Assembly (NCBI GenBank): GCA_020722085.1
Contig: DYLN01000016.1
Location: 1-43,252 of the forward strand
DNA: 43,252 nucleotides
Direction: 5' to 3'
DNA from: Melioribacter roseus
GTDB taxonomy: Bacteria; Bacteroidota; Ignavibacteria; Ignavibacteriales; Melioribacteraceae
This document shows positions 1 through 8,572 of the stretch, in pieces. A program made the translations under genes and the position numbers. The notes beneath the pieces were generated by a model. That model saw only the letters and a program-made list of their open reading frames with translations. It was not told the origin of the DNA and ran no database searches. Every line of letters begins with the position of its first letter. Position 1 is the first letter of the stretch.

Positions 1-224
1 AGAAAGTAATTTTCAATTTTAAAATCCTCCGCAAGCCGGGCAAGCTGTGGAAATTTCCACCTGCCTTCACGTTGTTTAGCGAAGCGAGGCGAGCACCCGA
101 CACTTGCGTCGGAACGAGCCCCGACTCAAGTGTCGGGACGAGCCCCGACATTTATGTCAGGACAAGCGTTCAAATCAGTGTCATCCGTGTTCTACTTCTT
201 AAGAAAATATTACTTTTTAGTCAG
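1..224. repeat. Dispersed intergenic repeat, copy A
   Basis: This stretch is closely similar, in the same orientation, to 11023-11188. Both begin agaaagtaattttcaatttt, share gcaag.cgggcaagctgtgg, then agcgaagcgaggcgag, then cgttcaaatcag.gtcat, and end near aagaaaatattacttttt. Copy A is longer because it holds three 24-base palindromic units where copy B holds one. It may extend left of the window. No convincing ORF is present; the short open frames across it are chance readings of repeat DNA. Confidence 0.85.
95..166. repeat. Three tandem 24-base palindromic units
   Basis: Units lie at 95-118, 119-142 and 143-166. Each reads roughly CCCGACnnnnnGTCGGGACGAG, so each contains an inverted repeat (CCGAC/GTCGG or a decayed version) able to form a small hairpin. 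The third unit has drifted most (gtcag for gtcgg). The single unit in copy B at 11107-11130 is the cleanest version, with an 8-base arm CCCGACAC/GTGTCGGG. Confidence 0.8.
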
Positions 225-240
225 CCCCCTATCACATTTA

Positions 241-489
241 TCATTTCGCAGGCTGATAAACTATTTTTCTTATTGTATCGAATTGAAGATAAGGATACTC
301 GTCACGAAGTTTATCGATAGCATCACTAGCACTTACTTTTTGTGATCTCAGGGATTTATACTTTTTCCTGATAATATAATCCCTGACGGATTTCTCATCG
401 ATAAGTCCACGTGTATGTAAAATTTCATATACTTCATCACTAACCAGATCGGAAAGCGGATTGGAGAGAGAGTTTTGAATTGTTTCCAT
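241..489 (-). CDS. Small helical hypothetical protein (82 aa)
   Basis: I do not recognise a family. The protein is mostly charged and helical, with no signal peptide or membrane segment, so it is probably cytoplasmic. The C-terminal half (IDKLRDEYPYLQFDTIRKIV) could be a small helix-turn-helix-like bundle, but that is only an impression. The start is well supported: a GGAGG Shine-Dalgarno sequence (496-500 on the complementary strand) sits six bases upstream of the ATG. It is on the same strand as the response regulator but 143 bases beyond its end, so co-transcription is possible but not shown. Confidence 0.65.
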   Translation of the reverse strand: METIQNSLSNPLSDLVSDEVYEILHTRGLIDEKSVRDYIIRKKYKSLRSQKVSASDAIDKLRDEYPYLQFDTIRKIVYQPAK

Positions 490-632
490 TTCATGCCTCC
501 ACTTACTTGTTAAGCTAAATTACAGTTACTATTTAACGATTAACTGGCAGGCAAACAACCGCACAGATGTGTAATTTTTCATTATTTGTAGTGAAAAAAA
601 TTCACACTACTGCATGAATATGCGGGTGAAAT

Positions 633-1271
633 TCATATAATCCCCTTCCTAATTGCCTTTGCAACTGCTTCGGATTGTGAATGCACGTGGAGCTTTTTGT
701 AAATATTTCTTATGTGATGCCTTACGGTATCCACACTGATAATTAATCTATCGGCAATTTCCTGATAATTATTACCTTCGGCAAGCAGGGTGAGTACTTC
801 CTTTTCGCGCTGGGATAATTCAAATTCGGATGAGCTGGCAGAGTCACTTTTTATTTTTTGAAAGACATTTATTACCTGTCTGGCAATTAAAGAACTCATC
901 GGAGAACCGCCTTCGTAAGCATCTTTTATTGCTTCAAGTAATCTGGCAGGCGGTGTTTTTTTCACTAGGTAACCGCACGCCCCGGCACACAATGCATTAA
1001 ATACAGTATTGCTGTCCTCATAAATTGTCAGCATTAAAATATTCAGTTCCGGTTTCTTCTGCTTTGCTTTGGTTATACCGTCTATTCCGCTCATTCCCGG
1101 AAGTCCAATATCCATTAAAACAACATCAACATCAAGTGAATCGAGCTTATTCAAAAAAGTTTCGCAGTCAGAAAAAGAACCTACGCAGCTATAACCGTTA
1201 GTTGAATTGATCAATACTGCCAATCCTTCGCGTATTGTGCTGTTATCCTCTATGATTGCTGTTTTTATCAC
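633..1271 (-). CDS. NarL/FixJ-family response regulator
   Basis: A 212-residue DNA-binding response regulator. The receiver domain (about 1-120) has the acidic pair E8/D9, the phosphorylation site D54 in LMDIGLPG, T82 and the conserved K104. The C-terminal LuxR-type helix-turn-helix (about 148-210) carries LSQREKEVLTLLAEG and DTVRHHIRNIYKKLHVHSQSEAV, typical of the family. The start codon is GTG, with no obvious Shine-Dalgarno sequence. It lies 38 bases downstream of the sensor kinase on the same strand, so the two almost certainly form a phosphorelay pair. The kinase has the matching NarL-partner H-box. Target genes are unknown; the neighbouring TonB receptor or the carbohydrate locus are possibilities. 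Confidence 0.93.
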   Translation of the reverse strand: MIKTAIIEDNSTIREGLAVLINSTNGYSCVGSFSDCETFLNKLDSLDVDVVLMDIGLPGMSGIDGITKAKQKKPELNILMLTIYEDSNTVFNALCAGACGYLVKKTPPARLLEAIKDAYEGGSPMSSLIARQVINVFQKIKSDSASSSEFELSQREKEVLTLLAEGNNYQEIADRLIISVDTVRHHIRNIYKKLHVHSQSEAVAKAIRKGII

Positions 1272-1309
1272 TTAAAATAAATTGTTGGATTCTGATACGG
1301 GAAAGATAA

Positions 1310-4300
1310 TTATTTCGAAAGCAAATTTTTCAGTTTATTTATAAAACTGACTTTACCTGCAAATTTAATTGTAGTTCCGCCGCCCGGCAGGGAAGTAATT
1401 ACAAGATTGCCGTGCAATTTCCTAGCTCTTTCAATCATGTTGGTAATGCCGTTTCCTTTTTTCACTTTATTCAAATCCATGCCAATACCGTCGTCGCTTA
1501 AAATCAGACATAGTTCATCGCCGTTTATCTTTGCCTCTAATGAAATTTTTTTGCATCTGCTGTACTTAATAGAATTGTTAACAGCTTCCTTAAATATTAA
1601 AAACAAATTTTGTTTATACTCCACAGGCAGTTTCAGATCGGCAAATTTTTCAATATTTATTGTACCGAATGAAATACCCATCGCACTTAAAAAATCACCG
1701 TACGTATCTTTCAGTCTTAAAATCAAATCATATAAAGAATCTTTCTTTGGATTAATCATCCAGACAATATCGCTCATGTTATCAATTAATTGACGGGATT
1801 TTTCGCTCACCATTCTTAATTCCAATGTACCATCAGAAGATGAATGTTCTATTTTCGACCCAGCTATTTCACTTAGTATGGAAATTTCCGTCAGACCCGA
1901 ACCTATGTTATCATGTAGATCGGCTGCCAGTTTCCCTTTTAATTTTTCTATTGCAAGCAGACTCCTGAATCGGATTGTACTTAAATAGTAAATAATAAAT
2001 CCGAGAACAATTACCAAAACCGTTATAAACCACCATCTCTGCCAAAATGGGGGCAAAATTACAAGGTAAAGTTTTGCACCTTCAGTATTCCAGACGCCAT
2101 CGTTGTTGGAACCCCGCACTCTAAAAATATATTTCCCGGGTGATAAATTTGTATAGCTCGCCATTCTTCTTGAGGCATCCACATAATGCCACTCAGAATC
2201 AACACCTTCCAAATTGTACGCGTACTGATTATCTGCCGGATGTGTAAAATCCAGAGCGGAAAACTCAAATGAAAAGAAATTTTGATTGAATGCAAGTATC
2301 AGTGTATCCGGTTCGCCGGTAATCGGTTCGTTAAATATTCTTATTCTGCTTATTACTACAGGAGGAACAAACGGATTATCTTTTATGCTGTCGGGATAAA
2401 AATAATTAAGTCCGTTTATACCGCCGAAAAACATTTCCCCGCTTTTGGATTTTGCATATGCCCCGCCGCTGAATTCCATGCTTTGAATGCCGTCATGAAG
2501 ATCGTACTGCATAAAATTATTTGTTTTGGTATTTAATTTGAAAATTCCTCTATCGCTGCTGAGCCATAAATTGTGGTGCTTATCTTCAAGAATTCCGTAA
2601 ACAACCGAACAGTTTATTCTGTTTTTCTGGTTGTAGCTGATAAATTTTTCCGTGCGTTTATCAAACTTATGCAAACCGCCGCCGTAGGTTCCAACCCAAA
2701 GAAATTTTTTCCCGTCCTCATAAATTGAAATTACTCTGTTATCGCTTATGCTCATTATATCGCCCTGAATATTTCTGTAAGAAATAAATCTGCCAGTTTT
2801 TCTGTCAAACTTATCAAGACCGCCGCCGAAAGTGCCAATCCAAAGAATTCCTTCCCTGTCTTCATAAATACAATAAACTCTGTTATCGCTGAGACTGAAA
2901 GGATCATCCGGATTGTTAACATATTTTTTGAATACTATTTTTCTTTTATCGTTCGGGTCATACTTAAAATAATTCAAACCGCCGCCAAATGTACCGATCC
3001 AGAAAGTTTTTGTTGAGTCGATGTAAATCGCCTGGATTTGATTTGAACTAATCGAAGACGAATCAGCATTTGAATGCCGGTAGTGTTCGAAGCGCATTGT
3101 CTTTTTATTAAACCTGTTGAGTCCGCCGCTGTAAGTTCCAATCCATAAATTCCCCATACCGTCATCGGCAATAGCTCTTATATGATTGTCGCTTATGCTG
3201 TTTATGTCGCCCGCCTCATTTTTAAAATACGTGAACTTATAAGTTTTTCTATCGAGCCTGTTCAGTCCTCCTTTATATGTACCGACCCAAAGAACGGAGT
3301 CTTCATCTGGATAAATTGACCATACCACGTCATCACTTAATCCGGGAATGTCTCTGCGGGCTTTATTGATCTGGTCGAACTTAATAGAGGTTCGTTCAAT
3401 TTTATTGATACCTTTTCCGAGATGGCTTCCTACCCAGACATTTCCTGATCTGTCTTCATAAATAGAAAGAACATCATTTTTGGAAAGTGTATTAAGTGTT
3501 GAAGGATCGTTTTTGTAATTAGTATACGTTTTCGAGTTTAAATCTAGCCGGTCAAGTCCGCCGCCGAGTGTACCTATCCAGTAATAGCCGAGATGATCCT
3601 GCATAATTGCCATAACCAAATTATTTGATAAGGAATTTCGGTTCCCCGGTTCATTTGCAAAATTTATAAAATGAGTATTCTTCTCATCTTTGTTTAGATC
3701 CGATTTCGGTAAAATATCAAAACCGCTGCCCCACGTGCCTATCAACAGATTTCCCTTTTTGTCTAAAGAAAGAGATGTAATGTAATCACTTCTTAAACCT
3801 TTTTTATTTTGTGATGAATTGTGAAATATTGTAATATCATAACCTCCGAACTCTTGGGGAATAATTTTTATCAATCCGCCTCCGAGAGAGCCGACCCAGA
3901 TATTTCCATATTCGTCTTCCGTAACTGCCTTAATTCTGTCGCTGCCGATATTATTTAAACCGTCAGGATTTTTGTAGAAAAAAAGTTTTTCGTTTTTTCT
4001 TCTATCGTATCTAATCAGACCTTTTCCCCAGCTTGCTATCCACAAATATCCTTCTTTATCTTCGGTAATTGCTGTAATCGAACGATCAATATTTCTTGAA
4101 AATGGAAGAGGAAATTCGTACGAATTTTTTTCGGGTTTCAGATTAACTGGCAGATTATCAAATAACTTTACCTTTTCAAATATCTCTTTCTTTCTGTCAA
4201 ATTTATTTAAGCAGCCTTCGACCGTTCCGATCCAGATGATACCGTCACTATCTTCGAACAAAGAAAAAATACCGTTATCCGAAATCGAATTTGAATCGGA

Positions 4301-4531
4301 AGGATCCGAATAATAAACCTTAAATGAATAGCCGTCATATCTGTTTAGACCGTTTGCCGTACCAACCCACAAATATCCTTTCTTATCCTGCATCATACAA
4401 AAAACCGTACTCTGGGAAAGTCCGTCTTCCATCCTCAACTGCCGGAAAATATATTCTTGATCTGCGTTCTGAGCAGTGTAACAGATATTCAGCAGAAAAA
4501 ACAGCAGCAAAATTTTATTATAGATTTTCAT
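1310..4531 (-). CDS. Two-component sensor histidine kinase with beta-propeller sensor domain
   Basis: A 1073-residue membrane sensor. After a signal peptide (about 1-20), residues 25-720 hold many propeller blades of the Reg_prop type, each with a motif like LWIGTxGGGLxxFDRKTxxFxxY followed by SISDNxVxxIYED. A Y_Y_Y domain follows (about 760-826), then one membrane helix (about 830-853). The cytoplasmic part has a HisKA_3 H-box (LAADLHDNIGSGL, phospho-accepting H873), the N-box (EAVNNSIKYS near 985) and an ATP-binding DDGIGMD near 1015. This periplasmic architecture is the one used by Bacteroidota hybrid regulators of polysaccharide loci, but here the regulator is a separate protein encoded 38 bases downstream rather than fused. 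The ligand is unknown; a glycan fragment is plausible. Confidence 0.93.
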   Translation of the reverse strand: MKIYNKILLLFFLLNICYTAQNADQEYIFRQLRMEDGLSQSTVFCMMQDKKGYLWVGTANGLNRYDGYSFKVYYSDPSDSNSISDNGIFSLFEDSDGIIWIGTVEGCLNKFDRKKEIFEKVKLFDNLPVNLKPEKNSYEFPLPFSRNIDRSITAITEDKEGYLWIASWGKGLIRYDRRKNEKLFFYKNPDGLNNIGSDRIKAVTEDEYGNIWVGSLGGGLIKIIPQEFGGYDITIFHNSSQNKKGLRSDYITSLSLDKKGNLLIGTWGSGFDILPKSDLNKDEKNTHFINFANEPGNRNSLSNNLVMAIMQDHLGYYWIGTLGGGLDRLDLNSKTYTNYKNDPSTLNTLSKNDVLSIYEDRSGNVWVGSHLGKGINKIERTSIKFDQINKARRDIPGLSDDVVWSIYPDEDSVLWVGTYKGGLNRLDRKTYKFTYFKNEAGDINSISDNHIRAIADDGMGNLWIGTYSGGLNRFNKKTMRFEHYRHSNADSSSISSNQIQAIYIDSTKTFWIGTFGGGLNYFKYDPNDKRKIVFKKYVNNPDDPFSLSDNRVYCIYEDREGILWIGTFGGGLDKFDRKTGRFISYRNIQGDIMSISDNRVISIYEDGKKFLWVGTYGGGLHKFDKRTEKFISYNQKNRINCSVVYGILEDKHHNLWLSSDRGIFKLNTKTNNFMQYDLHDGIQSMEFSGGAYAKSKSGEMFFGGINGLNYFYPDSIKDNPFVPPVVISRIRIFNEPITGEPDTLILAFNQNFFSFEFSALDFTHPADNQYAYNLEGVDSEWHYVDASRRMASYTNLSPGKYIFRVRGSNNDGVWNTEGAKLYLVILPPFWQRWWFITVLVIVLGFIIYYLSTIRFRSLLAIEKLKGKLAADLHDNIGSGLTEISILSEIAGSKIEHSSSDGTLELRMVSEKSRQLIDNMSDIVWMINPKKDSLYDLILRLKDTYGDFLSAMGISFGTINIEKFADLKLPVEYKQNLFLIFKEAVNNSIKYSRCKKISLEAKINGDELCLILSDDGIGMDLNKVKKGNGITNMIERARKLHGNLVITSLPGGGTTIKFAGKVSFINKLKNLLSK

Positions 4532-4679
4532 TTGAGTGAAAATTAATCAATAATAAATAATTATGATATTACAATAAAAATACTGTACATAAAATCCACT
4601 AATTTAGGGAGTGAATCAAAACTTTATCTAACATCAGTTTAATTTCGAATTCGAATTAAAGTAAAATTTATTTTAGTGC

Positions 4680-4719
4680 TTGATACTCATAGTTATTATC
4701 TGTACATTTAAATTGTACA
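4680..4719 (+). promoter_or_regulatory. Toxin-antitoxin promoter with overlapping inverted-repeat operator
   Basis: TTG at 4680-4682 and TACATTTA at 4703-4710, separated by 20 bases, fit the Bacteroidetes -33/-7 promoter pattern (TTG, TAnnTTTG). The 19-base near-palindrome TGTACATTTAAATTGTACA (4701-4719, eight of nine arm pairs match) covers the -7 box and ends 18 bases before the antitoxin ATG. This is the expected place for autoregulation by the antitoxin or the toxin-antitoxin complex. Binding is inferred, not shown. Confidence 0.6.
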
Positions 4720-4737
4720 ATAAGATTAAGGTAAAAA

Positions 4738-4968
4738 ATGGATACAATCGCAATAAGCGACCTACGGGCAAATTTAAAGAAGGTCATCAAAGAGATTGAA
4801 CACGGCTCTACGATTAACATAACATCCCGTGGTAAAATAGTTGCTAAACTTGTACCGCCTAAGTACAGCAAAGAGAAAGCAAAAAATAAATTAAAAGAAA
4901 TAGGCAAGGGCGCTGTTTTGGGTGATATAATTTCTCCTATTGACACTAAATGGGAAGCTGCCCGCTAA
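4738..4968 (+). CDS. Phd/YefM-family antitoxin
   Basis: A 76-residue antitoxin. The N-terminal part (MDTIAISDLRANLKKVIKEI, then GSTINITSRGKIVAKLVPP) matches the Phd/YefM fold, which dimerises and binds operator DNA. The charged C-terminal tail (about 43-76) would wrap around and neutralise the toxin. Its stop codon overlaps the toxin start in the sequence TAATG, indicating translational coupling. A near-palindromic operator candidate sits just upstream, so negative autoregulation is likely. The small acidic/basic tail length is normal for the family. Confidence 0.9.
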   Translation: MDTIAISDLRANLKKVIKEIEHGSTINITSRGKIVAKLVPPKYSKEKAKNKLKEIGKGAVLGDIISPIDTKWEAAR

Positions 4969-5363
4969 TGATAGTATTAGATACTCATGTTATAATTTGG
5001 GATGCACTAAAGCCAGAATTGCTTAGTAAAAAAGCTAAGAAAGCTATTGACAAAGCAAATGAAACAGATGGTATCATTTTTTGTGAAATATCCTTATGGG
5101 AAATTGCTATGTTAATTAAAAAGAAAAGAATTGTTATAGATACCACATATCTCGAGTTTATAAATTTGCTGAAAGCCGCAAACAATTACATCTTTAAGGG
5201 ATTAACTCCAGAGATAGCAGAATTATCCACAAATCTATCTTCCGAAATAAATCAAGATCCTGCCGATAGAATCATTTGCGCAACTTCCATAATAAATAAC
5301 CTTAAATTAGTGACTGCCGACAAAAATTTGAGGAAAGCAGCAGGCGTAAAAACCATCTGGTAA
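4968..5363 (+). CDS. VapC-type PIN-domain ribonuclease toxin
   Basis: A 131-residue PIN-domain protein, the toxin half of a VapBC-like pair. Expected acidic metal ligands are visible: D5 in MIVLDTHVIIWD, E45 in ISLWEIAML, D97/D100 in QDPADRIICA and D118 in VTADKNL. Members of the family cut tRNA or other RNA using Mg2+ or Mn2+. I start the gene at the ATG at 4968, which overlaps the antitoxin stop, because the protein then begins directly with the first beta strand. An upstream ATG at 4950 would add six residues (MGSCPL) that lie inside the antitoxin gene. All catalytic positions are intact, so it is probably active. Confidence 0.92.
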   Translation: MIVLDTHVIIWDALKPELLSKKAKKAIDKANETDGIIFCEISLWEIAMLIKKKRIVIDTTYLEFINLLKAANNYIFKGLTPEIAELSTNLSSEINQDPADRIICATSIINNLKLVTADKNLRKAAGVKTIW

Positions 5364-5448
5364 CTGCAATAAATGCTGCTTTGCCGAATAAATTTCTTCT
5401 TAAATATTTTATCGATTCTTATCTGTGGGAAATTTATTTTTCTTCTGC

Positions 5449-5456
5449 TATATTTG
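5449..5456 (+). promoter_or_regulatory. Candidate -7 promoter box before lipoprotein/TonB receptor pair
   Basis: TATATTTG matches the Bacteroidetes -7 consensus TAnnTTTG exactly and lies 16 bases upstream of the first ATG of the lipoprotein gene. No clear TTTG is present about 20 bases further upstream, so the call is weak. Confidence 0.35.
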
Positions 5457-5472
5457 GAATAAACATCATTAA

Positions 5473-6000
5473 ATGATGCAAATGAAAAGACTTTTCCTAA
5501 TCTTGTTGTTACTTACACTTACAATTTTAACAAGCAGATGCGACAAAGGAATTGAACCTAATCCGATTCATGTATCAAAACCCGGTTTTGAAGGTACTGT
5601 TACTTTTACGGGAAACTGGCCCGACAGTGTAAAATTAACTTTGCTTGTCGTGTTTAAAAACCGGCTCGTAACCGATCAGGATTTTTTTCCGCCCAATTTA
5701 AGTTTTGCAATTGGACCGATACCAAACGGGACCGCAGATTACCCCTACAACTCGGATGATAACAGCTACTCGACACTATTTACACTTGCGCCGGGACAGT
5801 ACAATTATGTCGTTGCAGCGCAGTCAACGAAAGAAGAAATTTCACTCGACAGAAAAGACTGGTTCATCGTAGGAGTTTATTGTGTAAACGGCGATCAATC
5901 ACAGCCAAAGACTTTAATAATTAAAGACGGCAAAAGGACACAGAATGTAAACATAAATGTTGATTTCAATAATCCTCCGCCGCAGCCGCCTGGCGGATAA
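5473..6000 (+). CDS. Exported lipoprotein of unknown function, partner of TonB receptor
   Basis: A 175-residue protein with a lipoprotein signal: basic start, hydrophobic LFLILLLLTLTILTS, then Cys23 (SRCDKG) as the probable lipidation site. The mature part has beta-rich sequence (FEGTVTFTGNWPDSVKL, YSTLFTLAPGQYNYVVAAQS) resembling small immunoglobulin-like or carbohydrate-binding lipoproteins, and ends in a proline-rich PPPQPPGG. No family was recognised. Alternative ATGs are at 5476 and 5482. It ends 10 bases before the TonB receptor gene on the same strand, so the two are very likely co-transcribed and may act together at the outer membrane. Confidence 0.8.
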   Translation: MMQMKRLFLILLLLTLTILTSRCDKGIEPNPIHVSKPGFEGTVTFTGNWPDSVKLTLLVVFKNRLVTDQDFFPPNLSFAIGPIPNGTADYPYNSDDNSYSTLFTLAPGQYNYVVAAQSTKEEISLDRKDWFIVGVYCVNGDQSQPKTLIIKDGKRTQNVNINVDFNNPPPQPPGG

Positions 6001-6010
6001 TTAATTTTTT

Positions 6011-8179
6011 ATGAAAAATTTTTTGTTGGCGATATTATTACTTGCATCATCTGCTGCAGCTCAAACTGGTTTATTGACCGGCAGAGTTGTGGGTACAGAC
6101 GGACTTCCGATTGGAGGCGCAAATATAGTTTTAACAGGAACACTATTCGGTGCGGCTTCCAACGATAGAGGATACTTTGAGATAAAAGATATTCCTCTAG
6201 GAAAATATACAATTCAATTTTCAGCTATCGGATATCAAAAAAAAATCCTCGAAAATTATCTCGTCAATCCGTCAAATCCACCCCTTAAAATTGTTTTACA
6301 GCAGCAAGCCGTTGAAACCGAACAAATTGTTGTAAGCGCAACAAAGTACGAACAGAAACAGGAAAACCTAACTGTCAGCACGTCTGTAATTCAGCCAGAT
6401 TTTATAGCCAGAAAAAATTTCACCTCTTTCGATGATGTGCTGCGTTACGTACCGGGTGTACAAATGACTTTAGATCAGGTAAGCATTCGTGGTTCCAGCG
6501 GATATAGCAAAGGCGCAGGCACAAGAGTTCTGGTCGCAATTGACGGCGTACCGCTTTATTCAGGCGACACCGGCGATATTGTTTGGGAAATGATTCCTCT
6601 TGCAGATATCGAGCGCGTTGAAGTGATTAAAGGTCCTGCAAGTTCTTTGTACGGCTCGACAGCAATCGGCGGAGTCATAAATATCATAACAAAAAAATCC
6701 ACTTCAAGTCCAGTTACACAAATTATGAGTTACGCCGGCGCTTACGATAAATCCAAATATGATTCGTGGAACTGGAATTCTGGTTACAGAACTTTTTACG
6801 GACTTGGAATTTCACATTCAAACTCATTAGGCAGTTTTGACTATACAGTCTCTGTTAAAAGACTTGAAGATTCCGGTTACAGGGAAAACGATTTCAGCAG
6901 CAGATACTTATCCTATGCCAAATTAAATTTCAATCCGGATTCAATGAACTCTTTTTCTCTGTTAGTTAACAACTTAATTATGAATCGGGGTAATTTTCTT
7001 TATTGGAAAGATTCCCGCAATGCTCTGGTTCCTAAAGATGAAGATAACGGCAACACAATCAGGTCAAATAGATGGTTCTTAAGTTTGATTTACAATCATA
7101 CTTTCAGCGAGAAATTCACGACGCAGCTTAAATCGAGTTATTACAGAACATACTTCGAAGGAAGAGGAATTGAAATTACTACTTCGACAGCAAACCTTTT
7201 CAGAAACGAACTAATCGGAAACTGGAAAACCTCCGATGATTTCATTTTAACAACCGGAGGAGAAGTTTCTTATGCTTACGTTAAATCAAATATTTTCGCA
7301 AACCCCAATTTTTTAAGCGGCGGCGCATATTTACAAACCGAGTACAAAGGAATAGAAAAACTGATTGCCACTGCTGGCGTAAGATACGATTACATAAAAC
7401 TCGATACATTGAGCGGTGCAAATGCTATTACACCCAAGTTTGGATTGAACTACAGATTAAAGGATAATTTGATTTTACGTGCATCGATCGGGACAGGGTT
7501 TAGAGCACCGACACCTGCCGAGGTTTTTACAACTGCCGGAGTTGGCGGCGGCGTTAATGTAGTTCAGAATCCCGACTTAAGATCGGAAAAGAGTTTATCT
7601 TTTGAAATCGGTTCACTCATTAAATATTCAACCGATCTCACTTTCGATATGGCTTTTTTTCAAACCGATTATGAAAATTTTATCGAACCGAATCTGCTTA
7701 AAACCGGCGATATAAAGTTCATCAACCTGCCAAAAGCAAGAATACAGGGTTTTGAGCTTGTTACAGATTGGAATTTAATTCCTCAACTGCTAACTCTTAA
7801 AGCCGGATACGATTATTTGTGGGCAAGAGATCTTGAAAAGCAAAAAGCAATGAAATATCGCCCGAGAAATATTCTATACACAAATCTTCGCTGCGCACCG
7901 TACCCTTTCGATTTCGGATTGGATTTCAGATACTGGAGTAAAGTTGAAGAGATTGATGATCTTCTTGTCGAACCTCCGCTTGCTCTTGTTGTAGACGGCA
8001 ATAAACGTGTCTCTGTTTACGTAGTAGATTTAACCGCCGGATATAATTTTTTCATCTCTACTGCTCCAGCAAAAATTTATCTGAACATAAAAAACCTTTT
8101 CAACTATTACTACGTTGAGTTTATCGGAAATATTGCCCCGCTTAGAAATGTCTCTCTAAACATTGATTTGTATTTTTAA
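6011..8179 (+). CDS. TonB-dependent outer membrane receptor (722 aa)
   Basis: A complete TonB-dependent receptor. It has a signal peptide (about 1-18, ending SSAAAQT), a carboxypeptidase-D-like regulatory domain (about 20-100, GRVVGTDGLPIGGANIVLTG ... GKYTIQFSAIGYQ), a plug domain (about 118-232, with VSIRGSSGYSKG, VLVAIDGVPLYSG and IERVEVIKGPASSLYG) and a beta-barrel ending in aromatic F722 (NVSLNIDLYF). The plug style is of the BtuB/CirA siderophore-vitamin kind rather than SusC, and no SusD is adjacent. It follows a lipoprotein gene by 10 bases. The substrate cannot be deduced; iron chelate, cobalamin or a small glycan are all possible. Confidence 0.93.
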   Translation: MKNFLLAILLLASSAAAQTGLLTGRVVGTDGLPIGGANIVLTGTLFGAASNDRGYFEIKDIPLGKYTIQFSAIGYQKKILENYLVNPSNPPLKIVLQQQAVETEQIVVSATKYEQKQENLTVSTSVIQPDFIARKNFTSFDDVLRYVPGVQMTLDQVSIRGSSGYSKGAGTRVLVAIDGVPLYSGDTGDIVWEMIPLADIERVEVIKGPASSLYGSTAIGGVINIITKKSTSSPVTQIMSYAGAYDKSKYDSWNWNSGYRTFYGLGISHSNSLGSFDYTVSVKRLEDSGYRENDFSSRYLSYAKLNFNPDSMNSFSLLVNNLIMNRGNFLYWKDSRNALVPKDEDNGNTIRSNRWFLSLIYNHTFSEKFTTQLKSSYYRTYFEGRGIEITTSTANLFRNELIGNWKTSDDFILTTGGEVSYAYVKSNIFANPNFLSGGAYLQTEYKGIEKLIATAGVRYDYIKLDTLSGANAITPKFGLNYRLKDNLILRASIGTGFRAPTPAEVFTTAGVGGGVNVVQNPDLRSEKSLSFEIGSLIKYSTDLTFDMAFFQTDYENFIEPNLLKTGDIKFINLPKARIQGFELVTDWNLIPQLLTLKAGYDYLWARDLEKQKAMKYRPRNILYTNLRCAPYPFDFGLDFRYWSKVEEIDDLLVEPPLALVVDGNKRVSVYVVDLTAGYNFFISTAPAKIYLNIKNLFNYYYVEFIGNIAPLRNVSLNIDLYF

Positions 8180-8572
8180 TGTTTTAGTGGTTTGGTCAAG
8201 TCGTCAGACTTCGCTCGTTAGAGTCCGTGGACTCCAATCCGTGACCTCGTCCGTGACGAAGTCACGAGACGGGCGGAGTCTTCGACCAAAGTCTGGCGAC
8301 CGGACTCCCGACAGGGTCCGTCGAGGTCTGACGACTGGCGAGGAAACATTGACCCTACAACTTTTCATAACAAATTGCTGGGCTGTAGGGGCGGTCGGCA
8401 GACTAAGCCAGACTTCAGCATAGCCTAACAACCGTACCTTCTCAGTGAAACTTCATGTAACATTTAAGTGAGCTAAAAAACTTTTATTCTTTACCCCCTT
8501 CTCTTCGCATAACTTCCAGTGTAAAATGTTATTCCAAATAAAAAAGAAAAAAAATACTGTGGTTTTTCTTCT
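8180..8572. other. Intergenic region between convergent genes, with GC-rich structured element
   Basis: This 393-base gap separates the convergent TonB receptor and galT genes. Bases 8200-8335 are GC-rich and full of inverted repeats (described separately). Bases 8340-8572 are A+T-rich with no convincing gene. I see no classical hairpin-plus-T-run terminator for either gene, so the structured element may end transcription of the receptor gene. Confidence 0.6.
8200..8335. repeat. GC-rich element bounded by 10-base inverted repeats
   Basis: GTCGTCAGAC at 8200-8209 pairs perfectly with GTCTGACGAC at 8326-8335. Inside are further small hairpins: GAGTCC/GGACTC around 8221-8235, CGTGAC GAA GTCACG around 8251-8265, and a CGGAC/GTCCG arm around 8301-8320. 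The composition is much richer in G+C than the flanking genes. It does not resemble the repeat at 1-224 and no second copy is in the window. It could be a small non-autonomous mobile element, a REP-like sequence or a terminator. Confidence 0.65.

Noticed and set aside
95-166. Tandem 24-base units resembling a short CRISPR array
   Set aside because: The units are contiguous with no unique spacers, only three in number, and no cas genes are near; they are palindromic tandem repeats within a larger dispersed repeat.
72-345. Two overlapping plus-strand frames at the left edge
   Set aside because: They translate the dispersed repeat and then run antisense into the 82-residue gene; no family-like sequence.
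4644-4655. Palindrome TTCGAATTCGAA upstream of the toxin-antitoxin genes
   Set aside because: Perfect but short and in A+T-rich DNA; not repeated elsewhere and not placed over either promoter. The near-palindrome at 4701-4719 is the better operator candidate.
8163-8431. Open frames on both strands across the GC-rich element
   Set aside because: They run through inverted-repeat DNA, have odd composition, start inside or against the receptor stop region and lack ribosome binding sites.
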